64,000 nucleotides of DNA from Eunapius fragilis. Lineage: Eukaryota; Porifera; Demospongiae; Spongillida; Spongillidae. The position numbers were made by a program, and so were the translations under genes. Numbering within the stretch: the first letter of the stretch is position 1; each line of letters begins with the position of its first letter. Under the pieces are notes generated by a model. The model was not told where the DNA came from. It searched no databases and was given only the letters and a program-made list of their open reading frames with translations. Of this stretch, positions 8,693 to 18,432 are shown in pieces. Location: NCBI GenBank assembly GCA_963681505.1, contig OY811991.1, positions 3,346,438-3,410,437 of the forward strand, in the 5' to 3' direction.

Positions 8693-10215
8693 AATCTGTG
8701 GCGTGGGGGGCCCTGTCTTATAACCCTTCCACCCTGGCCCGTACCAATTATAGCGGCCAACAGACCCACCCCCCCCCCGCCAGACAGACGTTCGGGACAG
8801 GGGGCCCCCCGGTCCGAGGTGATCACTGGCGCTGGTGCTGGAGAAGGTGGTGACGGGGAAGGAGCTGGGGATTGTGTAGGTGGTTTTGATGCTGTAGACG
8901 CTGGTGGAGAGTAGTCATCAGCCGTGGAAGGGGAGGAAAGGTGACCTTGCAGTCTCCTTCTTCTACTGGGACCCTGAGATGGGTGGGGTGTATCGTTCTC
9001 CACTTCTTGCCGAATAGTTGATACCAGTTCGTGTATTGACCGAGTGAGAGGATCCTGTTGCAGAGTCCGACCATTTCTGAAGTCCCTCTCCGCTGGGTCT
9101 CTGCCCAGTCTGCCCTCTGGTTGGTCTTCTGGAGTTGGAGTTGGGCTCAGTTGATCTCTGGTGATGACCCTTGGGGGAGTGGCTAGGTCTGTGGTGGGGG
9201 GGGGAGTGGTCCGTGATCCCCTAATAGAATTTATTTCTGGGGGGGAAGCCGGTCTGGAGCGAAGTGACTGTAATGTGGCATTCGCCAGCTGTAGCGACTG
9301 TTGGGTTTTGAGGGAGTAGCCCCCTAGGGGAACCTGATTTTCTGGGGGGGACGTGATTGGAGGCTCCCGGGATGATGGGGAGGCAGTATCCAGCTCACTG
9401 GCCAGGCGAGAAATGGAGGCCGGTGGAGTTGATAGAGGACTCCTAGCGGATGAGCTTGTGGAAGCCCCAGATGGTGAAGATTGGGTGCCACTGTCAACTG
9501 TGTGAGTCAACTCCGGTAATGCTGCTCGAATTGCCCAAACCGGATGGGATTCCGCGTACTTCTTCTTGAAGTATCGCACTTGTTCGGCAGTGTGCGTCCC
9601 TACCGCTTGGGCGATAAGTTTGTTTTGTTTTAGCCCAAAGCGGCGGACAGCTAAAAGGAATGACGTCACTTCCACCTCTGACCATGGAGGCGCTTTAGAT
9701 GGTCGTGACGGCTGTGAGGCCAGATGTGCTGAGACTTGGGCTTGGTGGAATGCCCTTTCGTGGTTCCGAAGGCCTTGTACCGACGGGAAAGCCCTGTCGC
9801 AGAAACGACATTGTGCGGGACCGTCAGGTAACGACGTAGGTGTTTTGTCGGCGGCAGAAGCGCTCAGGTTGTGCGAGCGGTAATGTTGGGTCATTTCTTT
9901 CCTTGAATTGGAAGAAGTGCCGCACACATTACAAACCCAGACCTCTTTAGGCGGGGTGGGGTAGTGGTTTCTCACATGGCGTACAAATGCCTTTTCCTCC
10001 CAGAGGCAGGAGTGGCATCGTGGACATTTCAGGGCGCTTGGAGGAGGGAATGACCTTTCCCAAGTGTTTGCCCGTGTGGAGGTAGATGCCATTGTATGGC
10101 GTAGGTGAGTGACAAACGGTGCCTGAAAGTTGTTATTCGGGGGGGCGGGCACACACCCTCTTCCCCAGGAAAAAACCCTACTGCAGGTAGGGAAAAATAA
10201 CCGACTCGAAGACAC
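8668..10215 (-). CDS. Element B DNA-binding N-terminal part of polyprotein
   Basis: 515 residues. Three C2H2 fingers (CPRCHSCLWEEKAFVRHVRNH, CNVCGTSSNSRKEMTQHYRSH, CRFCDRAFPSVQGLRNHERAFH), a Myb-like domain (PPWSEVEVTSFLLAVRRFG...), then a Ser/Pro-rich linker. In R2-type proteins these modules recognise the DNA target. The Met at 10215 is the first in frame; a second good candidate is MASTSTRANTWERSF about 40 residues in, aligning with MATISSPPQAEIWERMF of element C. The frame runs out near 8668, where the linker continues in another frame. Confidence 0.8.
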   Translation of the reverse strand: MSSSRLFFPTCSRVFSWGRGCVPAPPNNNFQAPFVTHLRHTMASTSTRANTWERSFPPPSALKCPRCHSCLWEEKAFVRHVRNHYPTPPKEVWVCNVCGTSSNSRKEMTQHYRSHNLSASAADKTPTSLPDGPAQCRFCDRAFPSVQGLRNHERAFHQAQVSAHLASQPSRPSKAPPWSEVEVTSFLLAVRRFGLKQNKLIAQAVGTHTAEQVRYFKKKYAESHPVWAIRAALPELTHTVDSGTQSSPSGASTSSSARSPLSTPPASISRLASELDTASPSSREPPITSPPENQVPLGGYSLKTQQSLQLANATLQSLRSRPASPPEINSIRGSRTTPPPTTDLATPPRVITRDQLSPTPTPEDQPEGRLGRDPAERDFRNGRTLQQDPLTRSIHELVSTIRQEVENDTPHPSQGPSRRRRLQGHLSSPSTADDYSPPASTASKPPTQSPAPSPSPPSPAPAPVITSDRGAPCPERLSGGGGVGLLAAIIGTGQGGRVIRQGPPRHRFWREACRG

Positions 10216-10406
10216 TCACCAAGGTGATCCGCCTCTCGGCCTCTGGATCCCCGAGATGATAGGAGGGATTCACCGTGTCTAGAGTCTACGGGTGGACGTG
10301 ATACCGATACAGACATGTACGAATTAAAATTCACAACGAGCGATGACTCTGCGATGAAGAATAGGCCAGACCAAGCAGAAACTTCTAGGGATCATCCGTA
10401 GTTATT
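10216..10406 (-). promoter_or_regulatory. 5' leader of element B
   Basis: Untranslated leader between the U2 remnant and the first Met. At 10361-10380 the plus strand reads ATAGGCCAGACCAAGCAGAA, aligned with the U2-like tract of the other leaders, so it can pair with the true U2 sequence 30 bases away. A CCCTACTGCAGGTAGGG hairpin lies just inside the ORF (10176-10192) and recurs in C and, altered, in I. Confidence 0.5.
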
Positions 10407-10441
10407 TCTACTTGATCTTAGCCAAGAGGCCGAGAAGCGAT
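10407..10441 (-). ncRNA. U2 snRNA gene 5' fragment (insertion target)
   Basis: Read on the minus strand it starts ATCGCTTCTCGGCCTCTTGG and continues CTAAGATCAAGT, matching metazoan U2 nt 1-32 with one mismatch (T to C in the TTTT run), then departs at the branch-site recognition region. Only the 5' end is present; it is directly followed by element B, so the gene is disrupted and not functional. Orientation equals that of the element, as in target-primed insertion into U2. Confidence 0.9.
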
Positions 10442-10532
10442 GGTTTCTGCAGTTTTTCGCTTCGTATTTGTAGCTTGGCTGTCGTTGCACGATTAGGGCA
10501 CAAAATTACGTGCCGTTAATAATATTCACAGG
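10442..10532 (-). promoter_or_regulatory. Possible remnant of U2 gene upstream region
   Basis: About 90 bases directly upstream of the U2 5' end, before a dispersed repeat begins at about 10533. By position this would hold the proximal promoter element of an snRNA gene. No consensus was confidently recognised, so the call rests on location only. Confidence 0.3.
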
Positions 10533-10780
10533 CTAAATTGCGCACTCTAATTACATTCACCTGCATCCCTGAGTCAACGCGGTTAGGGCATGCACCAAGT
10601 CACGTGCAGCACGGTGCACATGATCCAGAACTTTATTGCAAACACTTGCACCTACCTCCTAGCTGCAATTCGATGGCAGCATGCAACCAACACCTTGGTA
10701 AGCCAGTGTGGCTGTGCTGAATTGAAATAGTACATGTATAGTAGAGTTTATGTGCGATGCCATGCAGTTTTGCATTTGAT
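10533..10780. repeat. Dispersed repeat, copy 1 (partner at 21983-22235)
   Basis: About 245 bases that recur with few changes at 21983-22235 in the same orientation (shared GCATCCCTGAGTCAAC, CCAGAACTTTATTGCAAACA, ATGGCAGCATGCAACCAACA). The second copy abuts the 3' end of a Tigger transposase gene, so this may be a solo terminal part of the same transposon family. It is non-coding. Confidence 0.75.
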
Positions 10781-10830
10781 ATTTGTGTGCTTGCGTGCAC
10801 GCCCCGCAGTTGTGGGTTTAAAGTGCGTCT

Positions 10831-11240
10831 GTGGGTTCTCTTGCAGCGTTACCCCCCCCCCCTCCATTAACTCTTTACACTTTCAGTAATGAGCGTTTCA
10901 TTTTTTGCCGGTACTGGTCCACACCCCTCTTGTAAATTCTCGTTCTAGCTGGGCCTAGTTTAGGTTCAGTGTCAGTGTAAGGGGGGATAAGTACATTGGC
11001 TTCACTTAGGGTTAGGGGGGCGTTTGTTGGGTGTGTTATGATAGAATAGGGGGGGGGGTGAGGTGAAGCCAATGTACTTATCCCCCTTACACTGAACCTA
11101 AACTAGGCCCAGCTAGAACGAGAATTTACAAGAGGGGTGTGGACCAGTACCGGCGAAAAATGAAACGCTCATAAATTTACTGTAAGGGGGGGGGGGGGGG
11201 GGGGGGGTAACGCTGCAAGAGAACCCGTCTGTGCGTGTGC
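10831..11240. mobile_element. Large fold-back element
   Basis: Arms of about 175 bases (about 10831-11008 and 11063-11240) form an almost perfect inverted repeat round a 50-base spacer, for example CTGGGCCTAGTTTAGGTTCA on the left and its complement on the right. The outer arms include GGTTCTCTTGCAGCGTTACC. The poly-C/poly-G tracts inside the arms are unequal in length (11 versus 22), consistent with homopolymer slippage. No coding capacity; the type of element is unknown. Confidence 0.8.
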
Positions 11241-11307
11241 GCGTTATATAAGGACCACTGGGAGTACAACCCTACCAGAACCAACCGCTCAATCATTCAG
11301 AAGAGCA

Positions 11308-11470
11308 TCAGCTGGTGGGTGAGATATAGGTGAAAATGAATGCCTCTCTAATGTCTAGCCAGGTCAGGACTAGATTGTGCTTGCGGCGACGAGAGTCTGT
11401 TAGCATTGAGCGCAGTAGGAAATCGTGTTCTGCGCACTCATCAAAGATTAGGAACTCCTTCCAGAGATCA
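11308..11470 (-). pseudogene. A-type RT fragment
   Basis: A short piece of reverse transcriptase (FDECAEHDFLLRSMLTDSRR then TWLDIREAF) corresponding to RT motifs 2a-3 of element A. Both ends are lost. It is followed by a sequence like the terminal repeat family at 61148 (AGAGATCATATATAGAGGGA, 11464-11483). Confidence 0.75.
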
Positions 11471-11520
11471 TATATAGAGGGATTGGAAACCAAATCAATC
11501 AACACTAAAATTAATTAACA
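11464..11520. repeat. Solo terminal-repeat-like sequence
   Basis: Resembles the inverted repeats bounding 61148-63549 (AGAGATAATATATAGAGGGA plus the AATTAACRCG tract about 35 bases inward). Only one end is present here, so it is a truncated relic. Confidence 0.5.
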
Positions 11521-11581
11521 CGTGCGATCCTGGAAAGAATCCATACTAGTGCATTGTGAATATGATTAGATGCATTGTAAA

Positions 11582-13020
11582 CAGTGATGCCGCGGCCAGC
11601 TTTATCCGATACGGTCACGTTCACGGTCACAAACAAGACCGTGTTTTGTTTATACGGTCACGATGACGGCTGGCCGTCAGCCGCCAAATTGTAATACGGC
11701 TAATGGTAAACACTCGCTAGTTATTAAAACCCGCAAAATTTAACAGTTGAACGTGCACAACATCAAAACCTAATTATTTAAAACCTTTGTTGCAACGCAA
11801 AAACAACACTGATTCAAGCCTTTCAGGATCCATCCGCCATCTTTTTCTTTCCACAATTTCATCTGGGAGAAGACTCTCTCTGAAGGAGCACTGGACGCAG
11901 GTATAGCCAGATATTTGCGAGCCAGTTTAGCAATGTTAGGAAATTTTTCCTCATTATCACTCCACCACTCCATTACGTCGTTCACCCTCCAATTAGTCAT
12001 AAGCAATGACACGTACTCCCTGAATTCATCCATCAACCTTTCCCTCAAACTTTTGGCCATCACTGCCCCTCCATCTTCTATGACATCATGCTGCTGTGTA
12101 AAATAAAAACAACCCAGATTGATGTGAAATTACTGTAAATGCATGTCTAACATCAAAGTCAAAGAATGAATCGAGAGCTATTGTATGCACAGTAGTCGTA
12201 GTGTTTTCCCCTGAAGATTCCCCTATGTTTTTTGTATCCAGACTGCTTGCATCGGCCACATTCATAAGCTCATCCATAAATTGCTCACAAGCTTTTTGCT
12301 TGTCTCGACCAGACAACCAACTGAGGTTCTTGTGTCCAGGATGCACAAGTGCAGCATCAGTTAGGAGGGCTAACGACAGGTTAAAACGTTTTTAAAAACC
12401 ATCCTTGATACTTGTGTAGCAATTGAAGACCTCCTTAGGTAAATCCTTCCATATCACAACATTTAAATGCGGTAAGAAGGGATTTAAAATTCTATAAAAT
12501 GGTGTTAAATTCCTAAAATAATGCACATGCATCATTCATACCTACATATGTATATGCGTTTTATGCATACATAAGTATACCTAAATTCCATGAGGCTGGT
12601 GGACCTCGCATTTCAAGTGCGCCATTAAGAGTAGTCACCAATCTGGATTTACTGCACAGAGTAGGGTACTCTCCCCCTCAAAAAATACTGACATCTCTCT
12701 TAATGGCCTCAAAAGCTGGCACTATAAGAAAAAACATAATCATCCTACTGAGATAGACACACACTATTGACATAATTCCTGACCAGTTGCTTTGCTGATG
12801 CCCATTGTTGTTCACTAAGAGTGGGAGAGATGTTGAACTCCCTGCACACTTCCGTTATAAATGGCTTTAACCCTAAGCACCGCTCCAACATGTAATATGT
12901 TGAGTTCCAACGGGTTGTTATATCTTTAATTAGAGTAAGAGCCACAGAATGAGGAAACACATCGACAACCATCTCTTTCATCTATGAAAAAAAAATGGAA
13001 CTGTAAACTTAAATTCACTG
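11582..13020 (-). mobile_element. hAT transposon remnant
   Basis: One terminus is recognisable at 11582 (CAGTGATGCCGCGGCC, the CAGNGNTGCC-like start typical of hAT). The transposase lies in several frames on the minus strand. The other end is lost at the junction with element C near 13000-13050. It sits where the endonuclease tail of C should continue, so it or a later rearrangement removed that tail. Confidence 0.75.
11770..12981 (-). pseudogene. hAT transposase, degenerate
   Basis: Three readable blocks in transcription order: 12981-12745 (DITTRWNSTYYMLERCLGLK, the conserved core block), 12346-12086 (middle, GRDKQKACEQFMDELMNVAD), and 12063-11770 with the C-terminal dimerisation domain (FPNIAKLARKYLAIPASSAPSERVFS split over two motifs). 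The blocks lie in different frames and are separated by about 400 and 20 bases, so the gene is interrupted by frame changes, an intron or a deletion. The BED-finger N-terminus is not seen. Confidence 0.8.
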
Positions 13021-13961
13021 TAGCCAATGAAACTCCCCAACACACCATCTGCCACATCGATGACAAAAGCCTCCTTGGTGTCATCAAGAACTACCAGGTC
13101 AGGTCTAAGGCCCAGATTGTCTCCTGGAACCACCTGCTCCTTGTACTGTCTGCCTTTCCAGGCTGGGATCGCCTTGGAAAGGCGCGCCAAGATGTTATGG
13201 CGCTTACGGAGTAAGCCCACATGGCTAGGACAGTGGTTCATAACGTGGGCTAGTGTCTCTTGTTCCGAGCTACAGCGACGGCAGCTCCTATCTGGGACCC
13301 TTTCTCCAGCCCTGTGTCTTGAGGTGCGTGTAGTGAGGAGGTTCAGCCTGGCCTTAATGGCAAAGCGGTACTCTCCAAAACTTGTGTAACGCCCAGTGGG
13401 GACCCAATGGTTGCTGGCGGGGTGTGCTGATGTGCAGGTGGCGGCTCTTCCCTGGTCTGAGCATTGTTTCCATTTCTCGAGGTACTGGCTTTGCACCATG
13501 TCCCGAAGGAGGCTTGTGTTTATTCCAGCACAGGGTAGTACTTCCACAGGTGATGGAGGCGGTGTCAAGATGAAGTTTTGCCCTGCAGTGGTGAAGGGAG
13601 GAACGAACATCGCTCCACAGTGAGGTCATATCCCCGCATTTTCCTCTCCTGGTTCAGCTGGGTCATTGAGGAAATCTTGAGCTGATTTCTGGTTACCGGA
13701 GCGGTTCCCTGCCGTCTTGTTGAGGGCCGACTGTGCAATGTCATGGACCAGGTCATCTGCCTGGGCGAATAGTACCTTGAAGGCCGTGGAGAGACTGAAA
13801 AAATGTAACTCATCTTCAATGTTCGGTATACCTAGACCACCTGCTATTGTCTTTGTGTATAGGAAGGGGGTGACAGTACGGCGGGGGAGCTTGAGGTGCT
13901 TCTTAACGAGGGATCTTGTGGCTCTGTCAATCGTCTTGATCCAGCCGATTGAGGGCTCCAT
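12978..13961 (-). pseudogene. Element C thumb, CCHC and truncated RLE
   Basis: Two frames. 13961-13626 is the thumb region (LVKKHLKLPRRTVTPFLYTK, GGLGIPNIEDELH). 13610-12978 holds the CCHC knuckle CRRCSSEQETLAHVMNHC and the first half of the RLE (LRPDLVVLDDTKEAFVIDV). At the position where VTVPFEG is expected the sequence runs into unrelated residues and the hAT remnant, so the endonuclease is incomplete. Confidence 0.8.
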
Positions 13962-14144
13962 ATTCTGGAGCAGATAGGTCAGCCTGGGTTTCGCGAAATG
14001 GTGAACGGCGTCCAGCTTTTGCCAGTCCGTCAGGTCTGAGCCAAAGATGGCTTCACAGTCAGTAAGGTATTCGTTGGCAGCTTGTGATAGTTCAGCCTTA
14101 GGGTCCGCTCCTTTCTTGCACCCAAGGTACTTGTAATTGCCTTT

Positions 14145-16411
14145 TCATGGTAGGGCTGGGATTGGTTCACCCCCGATCGTGGGTTGGAGCCTATCTACTC
14201 TTTGCCGCTTGCCCTTTACTCTGACCAAGGTGAGGGCCGCGCACTTTCTGGGATTGAAGGATAATCCTGCCAAATTCGCCGCGTCCTGAGCTCTCGTCAG
14301 CATCCGTTGGATGGTGGTGGTGGAGGATGCAAAGGCACACAAATCGTCAGCGTATGTAAGTGTTTTGACAACAGAATGTGCAATTTGGTAGCCTGCTCTT
14401 GGGACCTCTTCCATTGCCCGTATAACAAACTCTATGACGAGGTCAAAAAGGATGGGGCTAAGGGGGCATCCCTGTTTAACTCCCCTCTGGCATTGAATAG
14501 GGGTGGATGTAGCCGAGGCGGTTCTTATACCGTGAGCGAGTTCGTGTAGACGTCCCGGCCCCGGAGACCTGCGAGCTTCAGGGTTTCCAGGAGAACTGAG
14601 TGCAGAACAGAGCCGAAGGCATCCCTCAGGTCCAACCACGCGATACAGGCCTCCTTTTTGTGTCGCCTGGAGTCCTGAAGTATACTTTTCAGAACGAAAC
14701 CATGCTCAAGGCAGCCCTCATAGGGGAGGAAGCCCTTTTGGGAGGGACTGATAACCTTGTTGGTGATGATAGCCCAGCTTGACACTCGCCTGGTGATGAT
14801 AGAGGTGTATACTTTATACAAAGTGTTCTGGAGAGCAATGGGCCTCCAGTTGTCCAGATTGGTGACATCATCGCCTTTATGGATCAGGATCGTGGTTGAT
14901 CTCTTCCACGAGGGTGGGACCTTTGCGTTGATCCGGCACGTGTTTAAGATAGCAGTGATGATGGCGTGTCCAGGGTCTAGCCTCTTCCATGCTGAGTATT
15001 GGAGGCGGTTGGGTCCTGGAGCTGAGTTGGCGTTTGATCGTTTCAGCGTATTCAAGACTTCCTCGGGGGTGATGGGCGCTTCCAGGAGGTCGGTGGGAGT
15101 CACGTCGTCCCACAGTTGAATGGGGGGGGGGGGACCAGTAGGGATGTTGGGATTGGTGGCTCGTTGTTTGGCCTGGAAGTATTCTCCCACTGCTGTAATG
15201 GGGACAGTGCATCGTGTCGGCGGTGGAGTTTTTCGAATCATCGCCATGCACTGCTTTGGGTGTTGTCTGTACGCCTTTTGAAGGGCAACCATGCGGGTGA
15301 TGGTTCGGTTTCGAGTTTGGTTTCTGTTCTGCTGGTTGTTGGGCTGGCGACCGTTGGACCTCCTTTCCCGTTGCCGACGTGCCCAGGCTGATTGGGGGTT
15401 TGGTTGGGACTGATTGGACCTCTCGTATGACCATTGCGAGAATCCCTGTGTCCAGCGTTCCAACAGTGAGCACCATCGGTTCCAGTCTGAGTCTGAGAGA
15501 CGGCGATCTGTGAGTGGCTGAAGTTGTCTGAAGAGTTTCTCCGGAGCGCGGTTGTCTTCAGTGTTCATTAGGAGGGGACCTGTTGGGGATGACGCATCCA
15601 CCTGCCCACCCTCACCAGCCGACCGCCCCGCCCCACTACCAACACCAACACCCCCCGGGCGACTGACATTAGGTCTAGGCTGGGACCCTCTCTCAACCAG
15701 TTGGGGACCTCTACCGTGGGGATGAATCCCTCTACCATCCCGTTGTGCACTGGCAACACTGGGGTTCCGATCTCCGGTCCCTGCCCACCTAACTCCATTA
15801 TCAGAACCATTACTCCCTGGGCAGTAATCTCTAAGACTAGGCTGTGGCCCTTCCCCATCCAGCTGGGAACCCCTATCATTCTGTCGCCTGTTGGTACCAT
15901 TATGCTGTGGCCCTTCCCCATCCAGCTGGGAACCCCTATCATCCTGTCGCCCGTTGGTACCATTATGCTGACTAGCCCCGGACGCTGGTTGCCTATTAGT
16001 GGTAGTAGATCTTCCACTACTGTTGCCAAGCTGTCGTCTTTCTTTCCCCCTGGGACCTTCTCCCCATTCCCCCCAACTCCCCAGCCATGGACCTGTACCC
16101 CGTCCCCTGTTATTTCCCATGCAGGGCAAACGTTTGTCTAGCCAGCCTGGCCCGTACCAATTGTAGGGGCCCTCCGACCAACCTCCCCTACAGTTACCTG
16201 GGGTCCTTGCAGGGGTTACTCCATGGGTGTTTGCTACTGGGACGCGTGACTGGGCCGGGGCACGAGGCAGCTGGGTGGGGAGAGCAGGGTTCGGCGTCAG
16301 AATTTGCGGGGGTGGAGTACATTCCCCAATTGTTGAGGGGAAGGAGAGATGACCTTGATCACGTCTCTTTCTTCTTCCAGGGTTTGATGGTAGACTGGTC
16401 TGACTCCCCAC
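14145..16411 (-). pseudogene. Element C linker and reverse transcriptase
   Basis: 16411-14525 carries a Gly/Arg-rich linker and RT motifs 0-3 (ANSAPGPNRLQYSAWKRLD, KGDDVTNLDNWRPIALQNTL, QKGFLPYEGCLEHG, WLDLRDAFGSV). 14639-14145 continues RT with QRGVKQGCPLSPILFD and the catalytic LTYADDLCAFAS. There is a frame change in the overlap. The linker contains a 21-residue tandem repeat encoded by a 63-bp duplication. Confidence 0.8.
15841..15966. repeat. 63-bp tandem duplication in element C linker
   Basis: Two copies (15841-15903 and 15904-15966) with four or five differences; the unit is 21 codons, so the frame is kept. Confidence 0.85.
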
Positions 16412-16601
16412 CCCCCCCCCCTCCCGCCTGATGGTGGGGGGAACAGAGCTTGGCGTCAGAATTTGCGGGGGTGGAGTACATTCCCCAATTTTTGAGGGGG
16501 AGGAGAGATGACCTTAATCACGTCTCTTTCTTCTTCCAGGGTTTGGTGATAGACTGGTCTGATTCCCCATCTCTACCTCCCGTCTGATGGTGGCTACAAG
16601 G
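16284..16601. repeat. 159-bp tandem duplication in element C linker
   Basis: GGCGTCAGAATTTGCGGGGG recurs at 16293 and 16452, and the following 140 bases match closely. The copies differ mainly in C/G homopolymer length. This region lies between two of the readable frames. Confidence 0.85.
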
Positions 16602-16647
16602 TTATTGATGTCTTGGCAGATAGGTGGGACGTTCTCCTGGGGGGTCG

Positions 16648-17814
16648 TCAGGGGTATGGCGCAGGGTGGCGGGGAGCCGTTTTGAAAGTCTCTCTCTGCT
16701 GGGTCCAGGCCGTGACGTGGAGGAGGGGAGCCGACCGGCGTTGGGGTGTGTGTTGGGTGGGGCCTAACAGGGTCTCCAGTGTTGCAGGGTGAGCAGTGGG
16801 GGGCAGGGGAGACGTAACGGTGGGAGGCCCTCCTGTTGCCGACTCCAACAATGATGTGGTGGATGGTTGTCCTCTCAGTAGTCTGAGTGCTTGGTCAGCC
16901 ATCTGTAGTGTGGCCTGGATGTGCAGTGAGGGTGTGGTAGTTTGTTGAGGGGAGGGGTGGTCTGGTGAGGAGACGGGGGTGACTTCTTCCACTGTGGCAA
17001 GACGAGGGCCCTGGCTGTATGGGCCTCTCTCCTGAGAGGGTGCTGGGGACTCTGTCAAGGTGCTCTGATGTGGAGACCTGCCCGGGGACCCTGAAGGGGA
17101 AGTCTGAGTGCCTTGGTTGCTGGTCTGGACAATGGATGGTAGGTGTTGTGTCATGGCCCATATTGGGTGCTTGGTCTTGTACCTCGTTTTGAAGCTAGCC
17201 ACCTGACTGTAAGAACGTGTTCCTATGGCCTTCATAATCAGGGCTGTCTGTCTCAGACCAAAGCGGTTCACCGCTGTTAGGAATCTCGCTATCTCCTCCG
17301 ACCATTTAGCGGGTGGAGGCTTGGCTGGCTTGACAGGGGCGGAGGCCGCTTCCCGTGAGAGGGTGGTAGAGACTTGCGGTTGGTGACGTGCCCTCTCGTG
17401 GTTCCTGAGGCCAGTCTTAGATATAAGCAATATTTGCAGATGTGCCCATGGAGGGGAGTTTTCCGTGGTCGAGGAGTTAGTGGATGTGGGGGAGTGGTTT
17501 GTTGCTCTTACCTGAGGGCTGTTCTGGTGGTGGGAACGATAGTGGTGCGCTATCGCAGGCTTGGAGTCAGCGGTGACGCCGCACACACTACATTTCCAGG
17601 TCTCTTTGGGGGGAGTAGGGTAGTGTTGACGAACATGGCGGACATACAATGTCTCCGACCATATGCAGGAGGAGCATTGTGGACACTTTAGAGCGTTGGG
17701 TTGAGGGAACATCCTCTCCCATATTTCTGCTTGTGGTGGTGATGAAATAGTTGCCATGGTTTGGAGGTATTCGCTACGGTGTCTGGATATTTGTTTATAT
17801 GGGGGGGCGGACAC
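16648..17814 (-). pseudogene. Element C zinc-finger/Myb N-terminus
   Basis: 388 residues: C2H2 fingers CPQCSSCIWSETLYVRHVRQH and CSVCGVTADSKPAIAHHYRSH, a third whose first Cys pair is lost (KTGLRNHERARH remains), then a Myb-like domain (AKWSEEIARFLTAVNRFGLR). It is about half identical to element B by eye, so B and C are one subfamily. The frame ends in the Pro/Thr-rich linker. Confidence 0.8.
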
Positions 17815-18126
17815 ACACCCTCATCCTCAGGAAAAAAAACCCTACTGCAGATAGGGAAAAAACCAGCCTCGTAGCAATCACCTAAGCTTCTCTTCCCATC
17901 TTCCTTCCCCTCGAACGTAGAGGGTAGATAAACTCGCAAGTAGCCAATCTTGTAAGATTTGCTGCTGTTCCAAGACTAACAGCGATGGTTGAAGACAGGG
18001 GGCATAGGCTAAGACCAAGTCGAATCCGGCTAGGGAAGGGATATCACCAGCCGTACAACAAGTGGGGGAGGGAGGGTGTTCCCCAAGTTTTACTTCATAA
18101 TAAGTATGCATCTGTACAAATAACAG
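17815..18126 (-). promoter_or_regulatory. 5' leader of element C
   Basis: Contains CCCTACTGCAGATAGGG (17840-17856, hairpin shared with B) and the U2-like tract on the plus strand at 18003-18023 (CATAGGCTAAGACCAAGTCG). It ends at the junction with the 3' tail of element D. Confidence 0.5.
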
Positions 18127-18432
18127 GTCATACACAGGGCCAACTTAAACCTCATCGCTGGGGAGCCCATCAGCAATTGCTGTGGTAGGCAAACAATGGT
18201 ACACGACAAACAAAACAAAAAAGGACAGTTTGAGTTAGGTTCATTTGATCGTAGTGACTAGTAGTAAGTCCTGCCTGCATTGAGTTCCATTTACCTTGGC
18301 ACTTGATATTAAGTGCCGTCTATGATGGGCATTAAGATAGGTACGTAACAGTGTGGTGAGATATGCATATTACAGAGGATGGAATGTCCATATGGGGTAC
18401 AGAAAGATACAAGTCAGGCCATGACGGCCAGA

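Larger units (their letters stand above)
5204..10406 (-). mobile_element. Element B: near full-length R2/Utopia-type retrotransposon, B-type, inserted in U2 snRNA
   Basis: The most complete copy: 5' leader 10216-10406, an ORF in two long frames with a linker frame between them, and a 3' tail 5204-5381. Its 5' end adjoins the first 32-35 bases of U2 snRNA in the same orientation (10407-10441); its 3' end adjoins the 5' end of A. This is the best evidence in the window for the target of the family. Confidence 0.85.
13020..18126 (-). mobile_element. Element C: B-type R2/Utopia retrotransposon, degenerate
   Basis: Runs from a leader ending at about 18126 (AAATAACAG, a diverged form of the U2 9-mer) to a truncated endonuclease at about 13050. 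It keeps all domains except the end of the RLE and the 3' tail, with frame changes in at least four places. Its linker contains tandem duplications (15841-15966 and 16284-16601). Confidence 0.8.

Noticed and set aside
10407-10441. A functional U2 snRNA gene
   Set aside because: Only about 32 bases of the 5' end are present before the retrotransposon starts; the branch-site, Sm and 3' stem regions are absent.
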